In this document: piece after piece, positions 16,966 through 24,510 of the stretch
Numbering within the stretch: the first letter of the stretch is position 1
Layout of the letters: the number at the start of each line of letters is the position of its first letter
Origin: Methyloversatilis sp.
Lineage (GTDB): Bacteria; Pseudomonadota; Gammaproteobacteria; Burkholderiales; Rhodocyclaceae
Reading direction: 5' to 3'
DNA length: 64,000 nt
Assembly (NCBI RefSeq): GCF_030698125.1
Contig: NZ_JAUYNV010000006.1
Span: 186,001 to 250,000 of the forward strand
Translations under genes and position numbers: made by a program
The notes under the pieces: generated by a model
Databases searched by the model: none
What the model saw: only the letters and a program-made list of their open reading frames with translations
Told to the model about the DNA's origin: nothing

Positions 16966-17550
16966 ATGAAGCAGGGAATTTCGCCGCTTGCGCGCCGCGT
17001 GCTGACGCTGGGCGCGGGGCTTGCGTTACTGTCGTCCGCGGTGCAGGCGGCAGGCAGCTATTCGCGGGTGTTGCCGGAAAAGAGTTCGCTGGCCTTCGTG
17101 TCGCAGCAGATGGGCGTATCGGTCGACGGCCGGTTCACCCGCTTTTCGGCCACGCTCGACTTTGATCTCGCGAAGCCGGAAGCCGGCAGCGCCACGCTCG
17201 ACATCGAACTGGCGTCGATCGATGCCGGCGGGCCGGAAGCGAACGACGAGGTCAAGGGCAAGAACTGGTTCGATGTGAAGCAGCACCCGACGGCGCGCTT
17301 CGTATCAAGTTCGGTCAAGCCGCTCGGCAACAACCGTTACGAGGTGCGCGGCCAGATGAGCATCAAGGGCAAGACACGCGAGGTTGCTGCACCCTTCACG
17401 CTGAAGCCTGACGGCACCGGTGCGCTGCTGGAAGGCAGCTTCCCGATCAAGCGCCTTGAATTCGGTGTTGGCACCGGCGCCTGGGGCGATACCTCGGTCG
17501 TTGCCGACGAGGTGGAGATCCGTTTCAAGCTGGCCGTTGCAGGCAAGTAA
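16966..17550 (+). CDS. YceI family periplasmic lipid-binding protein (copy 1)
   Basis: 194 residues. Signal peptide (LARRVLTLGAGLALLSSAVQAAG), then the YceI eight-stranded lipocalin-like barrel: YSRVLPEKSSLAFVSQQMGVSVDGRFTRFSATLDFD, the NWFDVKQHPTARFVSSSVKP segment (usual DWFDxxxxPxaxF), MSIKGKTREVAAPF and FPIKRLEFGVGTGAWGDT. Such proteins bind polyisoprenoid chains, and some bind amides or act in acid stress. A second YceI gene follows after 37 bases, so the two are probably an operon. The two copies differ clearly, so this is not a recent tandem duplication. Confidence 0.9.
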   Translation: MKQGISPLARRVLTLGAGLALLSSAVQAAGSYSRVLPEKSSLAFVSQQMGVSVDGRFTRFSATLDFDLAKPEAGSATLDIELASIDAGGPEANDEVKGKNWFDVKQHPTARFVSSSVKPLGNNRYEVRGQMSIKGKTREVAAPFTLKPDGTGALLEGSFPIKRLEFGVGTGAWGDTSVVADEVEIRFKLAVAGK

Positions 17551-17587
17551 GCCGCCGTCCTCCCTTCAACACAATTCTGGAAACCAC

Positions 17588-18160
17588 ATGAAATTCACTC
17601 CCGCTCTGTTCGGCCTTCTGATGGGCGCTTCGCTGACCACCGGTGCGATGGCGGCCGACAGCTACACCATCGATTCGCGTCACACCTTTCCGACCTTCGA
17701 AATCAACCACCTCGGGTTTTCGACCCAGCGCGGCCGCTTCAACAGCACCAGCGGCAAGATCATGCTGGTGCCGTCGCAGAACAGCGGCAGCATCGAGGTG
17801 AAGATCGATACCGCCTCGATCGACATGGGGCTCGAAGCGTGGGACAAGCACATGCGCGGCGAGGACTTCTTCAATTCCGAGCAGTTTCCGGTCATGACCT
17901 TCAAATCCACGAAGCTCATGTTCGATGGCGACAAGCTGGTGGGTGCCGAAGGCGACCTGACGCTGCTCGGGGTGACCAGGCCGGTCACGCTGGACGTCAA
18001 GGGCTTTGCGTGCGGCACGCATCCGATCAACAAGAAGCCACTGTGCGGCGCCGACATTTCGACCACGATCAAGCGCTCCGACTTCGGCATGACCAAATAC
18101 GTGCCGGGCATCAGCGACATCGTCTACATCGAAATTCCGGTCGAGGCTTTCCGCGACTGA
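17588..18160 (+). CDS. YceI family periplasmic lipid-binding protein (copy 2)
   Basis: 190 residues with signal peptide MKFTPALFGLLMGASLTTGAMAA, directly followed by YTIDSRHTFPTFEINHLGFSTQRGRFN, the standard YceI opening. EDFFNSEQFPVMTFKSTKL and LTLLGVTRPVTLDVKGF are the other conserved segments, and FGMTKYVPGISDIVYIEIPVEA closes the barrel. A CGTHPINKKPLCG loop carries two cysteines that could form a disulfide; this is also seen in other family members. It is closer to canonical E. coli YceI than copy 1. The ATG at 17588 directly opens the signal peptide. Confidence 0.93.
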   Translation: MKFTPALFGLLMGASLTTGAMAADSYTIDSRHTFPTFEINHLGFSTQRGRFNSTSGKIMLVPSQNSGSIEVKIDTASIDMGLEAWDKHMRGEDFFNSEQFPVMTFKSTKLMFDGDKLVGAEGDLTLLGVTRPVTLDVKGFACGTHPINKKPLCGADISTTIKRSDFGMTKYVPGISDIVYIEIPVEAFRD

Positions 18161-18200
18161 GCGCAGCGGTCGGAGAGCGGGCCGGATCCGACCGGACTGA

Positions 18201-18704
18201 ATGGACACGCTGAAGTACCTGGCCGGCTATCCGGCGCACATCCAGGATCAGGTGCGTGCGCTGATCGAGCAGGGCCGCCTTGCCGAAACACTGAAGGCAC
18301 GCTACCCCGACTCGCACGCGGTGCGCAGCGACGGCGCACTGTACGATTACGTACTCGCATTGAAGCAGCGCCACTTGCGCAACGGGGCACCGATCAACAA
18401 GGTGATGTACGACAGCAGCCTCGGTCTGGTCGCCCGGGCGCTCGGCACGCACACCACGGTGTCGCGCGTGCAGGGTGGCAAGCTGAAGGCCAAGCACGAA
18501 ATACGGGTCGCCACATTGTTCCGCGACGCGCCACCGGAATTCCTGAAAATGATTGTCGTGCACGAACTGGCCCACCTGAAGTCGCGCGAGCACGACAAGG
18601 CGTTCTACCAGTTGTGTACACATATGGAACCGCAGTATCACCAGTACGAATTCGATCTGCGGCTGCACCTGACCCAGCTCGACCTGTGCGGCGGGCCCGC
18701 CTGA
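18201..18704 (+). CDS. YgjP-like (DUF45) metallopeptidase
   Basis: 167 residues. The zinc-protease motif VVHELAHLKSREHDKAFYQL (HExxH at about 119-123 with the third ligand histidine in the REH) belongs to the YgjP/M48-type WYX family. Canonical members begin with an N-terminal beta domain; here the first 70 residues are helical and rich in Asp/Arg, and GALYDYVLALKQRHLRNGAP is conserved among betaproteobacterial relatives as far as I recall. The cellular substrate is unknown. It lies between the YceI pair and the patatin gene, five bases from the latter, so the two are likely co-transcribed. Confidence 0.82.
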   Translation: MDTLKYLAGYPAHIQDQVRALIEQGRLAETLKARYPDSHAVRSDGALYDYVLALKQRHLRNGAPINKVMYDSSLGLVARALGTHTTVSRVQGGKLKAKHEIRVATLFRDAPPEFLKMIVVHELAHLKSREHDKAFYQLCTHMEPQYHQYEFDLRLHLTQLDLCGGPA

Positions 18705-18709
18705 ATCCG

Positions 18710-19609
18710 ATGAGCAAGCGACCTACCGTATCGCTGGTGCTCGGTTCCGGCGGCGCGCGCGGGCTGGCACACGTCGGTGTCATCCGCGAGCTGGAATCGC
18801 GCGGCTACGACATCCGCGCCATTTCGGGCTCGTCGATGGGCGCGCTGGTCGGTGGCATCCATGCGCTGGGCGGACTTGGCGCCTACGAAAAATGGGTGAC
18901 CGCGCTGGGTCAGTCAGACATGCTCCGACTGCTCGACCTCACGTTGTCCGGCGGCGGCCTGATCCGCGGCGAGGTGCTCATCCAGCGCCTGCGCGAGCTG
19001 GTCGGTGAATGCAATATCGAAGACCTGCCGCTCGACTACACGGCGGTCGCCGTCGACATCGAACGCGGGCGCGAGGTGTGGCTGTCGGACGGCTCGCTGT
19101 TCGAAGCGATCCGCGCGTCGATGGCTGTGCCATCAGTGTTCACGCCACACGCCTACCGCGGCCGCCTGCTGGTCGACGGCGGCCTGCTCAATCCGGTGCC
19201 GGTGGGGCCGACCCTGCGCACGCTGACCGATCTGACGGTGATCGTCGATCTGAATGGCGAAGCCGTCATGCCGCCGCCGCTGCACGCCGATGCGGATCCC
19301 GGCCTGCTGGCGCGGCTGCGCAGCTACCTGCCCGGTGGCATCGGCAATGGCGCGGTGAAGGTCGCCGAATCAGGGCTGGCCATGTCGGATGTGCTGATGC
19401 GTTCGCTGGAAACCATGCAGGCCGCCCTGACGCGTCGCAACCTGGCGGTGTTCTGGCCCGATGTGGTCATCAGCGTGCCGAAGAACACCTGCCGGTTTCA
19501 TGAATTTCATCTGGCGTCGCCGCTGATCGAGTACGGCCGCCGTCTTGCCATCGACGCGCTGGACCGGCTGGAGGCGTCGCCCGGCGCGCGCGGCGGGCCG
19601 CCGCCCTGA
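18710..19609 (+). CDS. Patatin-like phospholipase (RssA type)
   Basis: 299 residues. The oxyanion loop is LVLGSGGARGLAHVGVI near the N-terminus, the nucleophile elbow is ISGSSMGALVGG (GxSxG, serine about 45), and the catalytic aspartate is in LLVDGGLLNPVP (DGG). This is the serine-aspartate dyad of bacterial patatins such as RssA and YchK. They hydrolyse acyl chains from phospholipids or lysophospholipids. No signal peptide, so cytoplasmic. The ATG at 18710 is used because it directly precedes the conserved strand. The stop touches the stop of the convergent dbpA gene. Confidence 0.92.
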   Translation: MSKRPTVSLVLGSGGARGLAHVGVIRELESRGYDIRAISGSSMGALVGGIHALGGLGAYEKWVTALGQSDMLRLLDLTLSGGGLIRGEVLIQRLRELVGECNIEDLPLDYTAVAVDIERGREVWLSDGSLFEAIRASMAVPSVFTPHAYRGRLLVDGGLLNPVPVGPTLRTLTDLTVIVDLNGEAVMPPPLHADADPGLLARLRSYLPGGIGNGAVKVAESGLAMSDVLMRSLETMQAALTRRNLAVFWPDVVISVPKNTCRFHEFHLASPLIEYGRRLAIDALDRLEASPGARGGPPP

Positions 19610-21052
19610 TCAGTCGCTGCCGAGCCGCTTCACCTTCACGTCGCGCCCCTTCACCCGCCCGCCATCGAGCCGGCGCACCACCTCGTCGGCAATGTTGCGT
19701 TCCACCGCGACATAGGTCAGGTAGTCGGTGACGTCGATCCGGCCCACCTGCTCGCGGGTGAAGCCGGCTTCGCCGGTCAGCGCGCCCAGCACGTCGCCCG
19801 GCCGCATCTTTTCCTTGCGCCCGCCGAGAATCTGCAAGGTGGCCATCGGCGGCACCAGCGGTGCATGACCGGCCGGTTCCAGTTCCGCCACCGGCTGCCA
19901 TTCGAGCGCCACGCCCTGCGCCTTTTCGATGCGCAGCGCCCGGCCCATCTCGTTGCGGCTGACCAGGCTGAGTGCCCAGCCTTCGGCGTCACCGCGCCCG
20001 GTGCGTCCGATGCGGTGGACGTGCACCTCCGGGTCGGGCGTCACGTCGACGTTGATCACCGCTTCGAGCTTGTCGATGTCCAGCCCGCGCGCGGCCACGT
20101 CAGTGGCCACCAGCACCGATGCGCTGCGGTGCGCAAAACGCACCAGCACCTGGTCGCGCTCGCGCTGTTCCATGTCGCCATACAGCGCAAGCGCCTCGAA
20201 ACCCTGCGCGCTCAGGCGGTCCGCCAGTTCGCGGCAGCGTGCCTTGGTGTTGCAGAAAGCCAGCGTGCTGACCGGCCGGAAGTGGCGCAGCAGCTGCGCC
20301 ACGGCGTCGAGCCGCTCGGTGTTGTCGATCTCGTAGAAGCGCTGGCGGATCTTGCCGGCCGCATGCTGCGTCGCGACCTGCACCCGTTCGGGCTCGCGCA
20401 GGAACTGCGACGCCAGCTTTTCGATGCCGGGCGGGAAAGTGGCCGAAAACAGCAGGGTCTGGCGTGCGGCCGGGCACTGTTGCGCGATCCACACGATGTC
20501 GTCGAAGAAGCCCATGTCGAGCATGCGGTCGGCTTCGTCGAGCACCAGCATGTTCAGGCCGCGCATATCCAGCGTGCCGCGTTCCAGGTGATCCATGATG
20601 CGGCCCGGCGTACCGACCGCGACATGCGCACCGTGCTCCAGGCTGCCGATCTGCGGCCCCATCTTCGCACCGCCGCACAGCGTCACCACCTTGATGTTGT
20701 CGGTGGCGCGCGCCAGACGGCGGATTTCCTTCGCCACCTGATCGGCCAGTTCGCGCGTCGGGCACAGCACCAGCGCCTGTGGGGAAAACCAGCGCGGATT
20801 GAGTTTGGCCAGCAAGGGCAACGCAAACGCCGCCGTCTTGCCGCTGCCGGTCTTCGCCTGCGCGATCAGGTCGCGCCCGGCCAGCGCCAGTGGCAGTGTC
20901 GCCGCCTGCACCGGCGTCATCGCGAGGTAGCCGAGCGTGGTCAGGTTGGCGAGCGTCTCGGGCGCCAGCGGCAAGGTGTCGAACGCGGTTTCGGTCAGCG
21001 TCGACGGTGCAGCGTCGGGCGAGGTGGGTGCGGAAGGGATTGATTCAGTCAT
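19610..21052 (-). CDS. dbpA: ATP-dependent RNA helicase DbpA
   Basis: 480 residues. All DEAD-box motifs are visible: Q motif TPVQAATLP, Walker A AKTGSGKT, PTRELADQV, GTPGRIMDHLERG, DEAD in LVLDEADRMLDMGF, SAT in LFSATFP, then in the second RecA domain VATDVAARGLDI and HRIGRTGRG. The last 75 residues (ATLQILGGRKEKMRPGDVLGALTG to VKVKRLG) form the DbpA-specific RNA-binding domain that docks hairpin 92 of 23S rRNA. So it acts in late assembly of the large ribosomal subunit. Divergent from the asparaginase gene. Confidence 0.95.
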   Translation of the reverse strand: MTESIPSAPTSPDAAPSTLTETAFDTLPLAPETLANLTTLGYLAMTPVQAATLPLALAGRDLIAQAKTGSGKTAAFALPLLAKLNPRWFSPQALVLCPTRELADQVAKEIRRLARATDNIKVVTLCGGAKMGPQIGSLEHGAHVAVGTPGRIMDHLERGTLDMRGLNMLVLDEADRMLDMGFFDDIVWIAQQCPAARQTLLFSATFPPGIEKLASQFLREPERVQVATQHAAGKIRQRFYEIDNTERLDAVAQLLRHFRPVSTLAFCNTKARCRELADRLSAQGFEALALYGDMEQRERDQVLVRFAHRSASVLVATDVAARGLDIDKLEAVINVDVTPDPEVHVHRIGRTGRGDAEGWALSLVSRNEMGRALRIEKAQGVALEWQPVAELEPAGHAPLVPPMATLQILGGRKEKMRPGDVLGALTGEAGFTREQVGRIDVTDYLTYVAVERNIADEVVRRLDGGRVKGRDVKVKRLGSD

Positions 21053-21157
21053 GCGCGATTATAAGGGCCCGTGCCAGGTCGGCGCGTGCCTCGCCCTTGC
21101 GCCGTGGCGCGCCGCTCCACCAGAATGCGCCGACAACATCCGACAGGCAGCGAACCG

Positions 21158-22153
21158 ATGAAACGCATCGTCATCCTCGGCACCGGCGGAACCATCGCCG
21201 GTCAGGCGCGCAGCGCAGCCGACAACACCGGCTACGTCGCCGGCACGATCGCCGTGGCGGATCTGATCGCTGCCGTGCCGCCGCTGTCGGCGTTTGCGAT
21301 CGATGCCGAGCAGGTCGCGCAGAGCGACAGCAAGGACATGACTTTCGCCATCTGGCGCGCGCTGGCGCAGCGGGTTGCGCATCACCTTGCGCGCGAGGAC
21401 GTCGCAGGCATTGTCATCACCCACGGCACCGATACGCTGGAAGAAACCGCCTTCTTCCTGCACCGTGTGCTGGCGCCAGCCAAGCCGGTCGTGCTGACCG
21501 CCGCGATGCGCCCGGCCGGCGCGCTGGCCGCCGACGGACCGCAGAACCTGCTGGACGCGGTGCGCCTTGCTGCCTCACCGGAAGCGAGCGGCGTGCTGGT
21601 CTGCATGGCAGGCAGCGTTCACGCCGGCTGCGAGGTGCGCAAGGCGCATCCCTATCGAGTCGACGCCTTCGATTCCGGCGATGCCGGTCCGCTCGGCTAC
21701 ATCGAAGAGGGCGTGCTGCGCCGCTTGCGCGACTGGCCGCGCGGTGATGCGCTGGGTCTGGCGCGTGTGCTGTGCGAAGACTGGCCGCGCGTCGATATCG
21801 TGCTGAACTACGCCGGTGCGGACGGCGCGCTGGTCGACGCGCTGTGCGCGCTCGGTGCGCGCGGCATCGTCGCGGCGGGCACCGGCAACGGCACCCTCGG
21901 CGCACCGCTCGAGGCGGCGCTGCTGCGTGCGCAGGCAGGCGGCGTCGCCGTGCTGCGCACCAGCCGAACCGCACGCGGCAGTGTCATCGATACACGCGGT
22001 GCCGGGCTGCCAGGCGCCAGCGCGCTCACGCCGGTACAGGCGCGCGTCGAGTTGATGCTGCGGCTGATGTGGCACCTCACGGCGGGGCTGCCGGGATGCA
22101 CGTACGTTCGCCCGTCGCGACACATCGTGAATTTCGCGCAGCCACGCAGGTGA
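21158..22153 (+). CDS. L-asparaginase
   Basis: 331 residues. The two catalytic threonine regions are present: IVILGTGGTIAGQ at the N-terminus and GIVITHGTDTLEETAFFL (T91-D92). TAAMRP and MAGSVHAGCEVRK follow as in the bacterial asparaginase/glutaminase family. It hydrolyses asparagine to aspartate and ammonia. No signal peptide is seen, which suggests a cytoplasmic enzyme, though the sequence also resembles type II forms. I start at ATG 21158, which places GTGG at the usual distance. It stands between dbpA (divergent) and a CSS-EAL gene and seems monocistronic. Confidence 0.9.
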   Translation: MKRIVILGTGGTIAGQARSAADNTGYVAGTIAVADLIAAVPPLSAFAIDAEQVAQSDSKDMTFAIWRALAQRVAHHLAREDVAGIVITHGTDTLEETAFFLHRVLAPAKPVVLTAAMRPAGALAADGPQNLLDAVRLAASPEASGVLVCMAGSVHAGCEVRKAHPYRVDAFDSGDAGPLGYIEEGVLRRLRDWPRGDALGLARVLCEDWPRVDIVLNYAGADGALVDALCALGARGIVAAGTGNGTLGAPLEAALLRAQAGGVAVLRTSRTARGSVIDTRGAGLPGASALTPVQARVELMLRLMWHLTAGLPGCTYVRPSRHIVNFAQPRR

Positions 22154-22236
22154 ATCGACACGATGCGCTTACACTTCGGCATCGTGCACACAGACAACAA
22201 AGTCGCCCGAGCGACTGCTGATCGAACAACGCCCTG

Positions 22237-23793
22237 ATGCGACGCCGCGCATTCATCACGCTGCTGACGGCCGCGGCCCTTTTTGCCGGGCTGCTGCCGC
22301 TCGCTGCAGCGCTCTATTTCTCCTGGAGCTATACGCTCAGGGTCGAAACGCTGCACCTCGACGCGCTGGCGCAGCAGGCCCTGCTGCGTGCCGAGCAGGT
22401 GTTCGACGAGGCGCAGTCAGAGCTGCCTGGCCTCGACACGGTTCCGGATACCCCGTGCTCGCCTGCCCACATCGAGCGCATGCGCCAGATCGCCTACTGC
22501 ACGCCTTTCGTGCGTGAGATCGCCTACACCCGTGACGGCCGGATACAGTGCAGCAGCATGGGTTCGGGCGAGGAGAACGGCATCCGTTCGCTGCCCGCCG
22601 CCGACTGGACCGATGGCAAGGGACGCCAGATATGGTTCCGGCTGACGCATCCGCTCGACGATGCACGACCGTCGGTCGCCATCGGGCGCGGTTCGCACCT
22701 CGCGCTGATTCACGCCAGCCATTTTCAGGTGCGCAGCATCCCCGACACCCGGCTGGTCGTGCTGAGCATTACCGACTGGCTGCCGCTTGCTGTGGTCGAC
22801 GAGCCGCTGCTGTCGAGCATGATCGATACCGCCATGACCGGCCGCGAACATATCCAGGGCGACCGCCTCTACGCAGTTGCCCAGTCCGGCCAGCTGCCCA
22901 TCGTGGCGGTGGCGGCGCAGTCGCGCGCCCAGCTGCTCGCGGCATGGACCGAGCCGCTGGTGATGACCACGCTGTTCGGCGTACTGGTGAGCACGTTGAT
23001 GGTCTGGACGGTGCGTCGGTTCACGCGCCAGTTCTTTTCGCCGGCCACGGCGCTGCTCGCAGCCATCCGGCGCGGCGAGTTGCGGGTGGCCTACCATCCG
23101 CAGATACGCCTGTCCGACGGCCGCTGCGTCGGTGCCGAACTGCTGGTGCGCTGGCCGGACCAGAACGAGCCGGTCATGAGCACCGACGACCTGGTGCATC
23201 TGGCTGAACATTCCGGTTTCGAACACGAAATCACCGCGCGCGTGCTGCGCACCGCGATTGCCGAGATCGGCGACCTGCTGCAGCGCCGACCCGAGCTCAC
23301 CGTGTCGCTGAACGTGGCATCGCACGATCTGGAAAGCGGCGGTTTGAGCGAGTTGCTGTCCGACGTGCTGGACGGCAACGGTATCCGGCGCAGCCAGATC
23401 GAACTCGAGCTGACCGAACGCAACCTGATCCAGGCTGGTTCGGCCGGCCTCGTGCTGGCGCAGCTGCGCGAGGCGGGTCACAAGGTGCTGCTCGACGACT
23501 TCGGCACCGGCTATTCCAGCCTGTCCTACCTGCATGACCTGCCGGTCGACGCGCTGAAGATCGATCGCGCTTTCGTCGGCACCATCGGTGCCGATTCGCC
23601 GCATGCGCCGCTGGTGCCGCACATCGCCGAAATCGCCCGCGCACGCAAGCTGCAGATGGTGGCCGAAGGCGTCGAGACGGAACAGCAGGCCACCTATCTG
23701 CGCGAGCAGGGCGTGCAGATTGCGCAAGGCTTCCTGTATGCGCGGCCGATGGATGCCGCCGAATTCCGCCAGTTCCTCGCCACGCGCGCCTGA
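22237..23793 (+). CDS. CSS-motif EAL-domain c-di-GMP phosphodiesterase
   Basis: 518 residues. Two membrane segments (ITLLTAAALFAGLLPLAAALYF and PLVMTTLFGVLVSTLMVW, about 8-30 and 247-265) enclose a periplasmic CSS domain with the name-giving motif GRIQCSSMG. The cytoplasmic EAL domain (about 275-518) has AYHPQIRL, the motif itself as GAELLVRW, NVAS, ELTERN, DDFGTGYSS with both metal aspartates, KIDRAF and AEGVET. The catalytic set looks complete, so it should cleave c-di-GMP to pGpG. In PdeC-type enzymes the CSS cysteines sense periplasmic redox state through the Dsb system; the same control is likely here. Confidence 0.92.
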   Translation: MRRRAFITLLTAAALFAGLLPLAAALYFSWSYTLRVETLHLDALAQQALLRAEQVFDEAQSELPGLDTVPDTPCSPAHIERMRQIAYCTPFVREIAYTRDGRIQCSSMGSGEENGIRSLPAADWTDGKGRQIWFRLTHPLDDARPSVAIGRGSHLALIHASHFQVRSIPDTRLVVLSITDWLPLAVVDEPLLSSMIDTAMTGREHIQGDRLYAVAQSGQLPIVAVAAQSRAQLLAAWTEPLVMTTLFGVLVSTLMVWTVRRFTRQFFSPATALLAAIRRGELRVAYHPQIRLSDGRCVGAELLVRWPDQNEPVMSTDDLVHLAEHSGFEHEITARVLRTAIAEIGDLLQRRPELTVSLNVASHDLESGGLSELLSDVLDGNGIRRSQIELELTERNLIQAGSAGLVLAQLREAGHKVLLDDFGTGYSSLSYLHDLPVDALKIDRAFVGTIGADSPHAPLVPHIAEIARARKLQMVAEGVETEQQATYLREQGVQIAQGFLYARPMDAAEFRQFLATRA

Positions 23794-23823
23794 ACGTCCG
23801 GCGCGGCGCGCAGTCCATTCGCC

Positions 23824-24510
23824 GTGCTTTCCCTGACCGCCCTCGACAAGACCTTGCCCGGCACGCCGCCGCGCGTGCTGCTGCAGGCGCTCGACCTCGA
23901 CATCGCCGCCGGCGAATACGTGGCGGTGATCGGCGAATCCGGCTCCGGCAAATCGACGCTGCTCAACGTCGTGGCGGCACTCGATCGCCCGGATGCGGGC
24001 CGTGTGCGTTTCGACGGTGTCGAGGTGTCGGCGCTGGACGATGACGCCGCCACCCTATGGCGGCGCACCCGGGTCGGCTTCGTGTTCCAGGCCTTCCATG
24101 TGCTGCCCTGGCTGAGCCTGCGTGACAACGTGGCGCTGCCGCTGGCGCTGGCCGGTGTGTCGCTGCGCGAGCGCCGCCAGAGGGCGTGCGCGCAGCTGGC
24201 CGCGGTCGGGCTGGCGAACCGTGCCGACGACAGCCCGACGCAACTGTCCGGTGGCGAACTGCAGCGCGTGGCGATCGCGCGCGCGCTGGTGCACCGGCCG
24301 CGCCTGCTGCTGGCCGACGAGCCGACCGGCAATCTGGACGCCGACAACGCCGAGCGGATCGCCGCGCTGCTGCGCGATGCCGTGAAGTCGGGCGGCGCCT
24401 GCGGCCTGCTGGTCACCCATTCGGCCACCGTCGCGGCCACTGCGGACCGCGTGCTCAGGCTGGGCCGCGACGGTCGCCTGCATCCGGCCGACGCGCACGT
24501 CGATGCTTGA
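23824..24510 (+). CDS. ABC transporter ATP-binding protein (MacB/LolD-like)
   Basis: 228 residues with GTG start at 23824. Walker A GESGSGKST, Q-loop VFQAFHVLPWLSLRDNV, signature LSGGELQRVAIARAL, Walker B LLLADEPTGNLD and the H-loop VTHSATVAA are all intact. The DEPTGNLD phrase and the small size are typical of the MacB/LolD/FtsE (type VII, mechanotransmission) class. It overlaps the FtsX-type permease gene by eight bases, so both form one transporter. No periplasmic adaptor (MacA) or outer-membrane channel is adjacent, which argues against an efflux pump of the MacAB-TolC form. Confidence 0.93.
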   Translation: MLSLTALDKTLPGTPPRVLLQALDLDIAAGEYVAVIGESGSGKSTLLNVVAALDRPDAGRVRFDGVEVSALDDDAATLWRRTRVGFVFQAFHVLPWLSLRDNVALPLALAGVSLRERRQRACAQLAAVGLANRADDSPTQLSGGELQRVAIARALVHRPRLLLADEPTGNLDADNAERIAALLRDAVKSGGACGLLVTHSATVAATADRVLRLGRDGRLHPADAHVDA

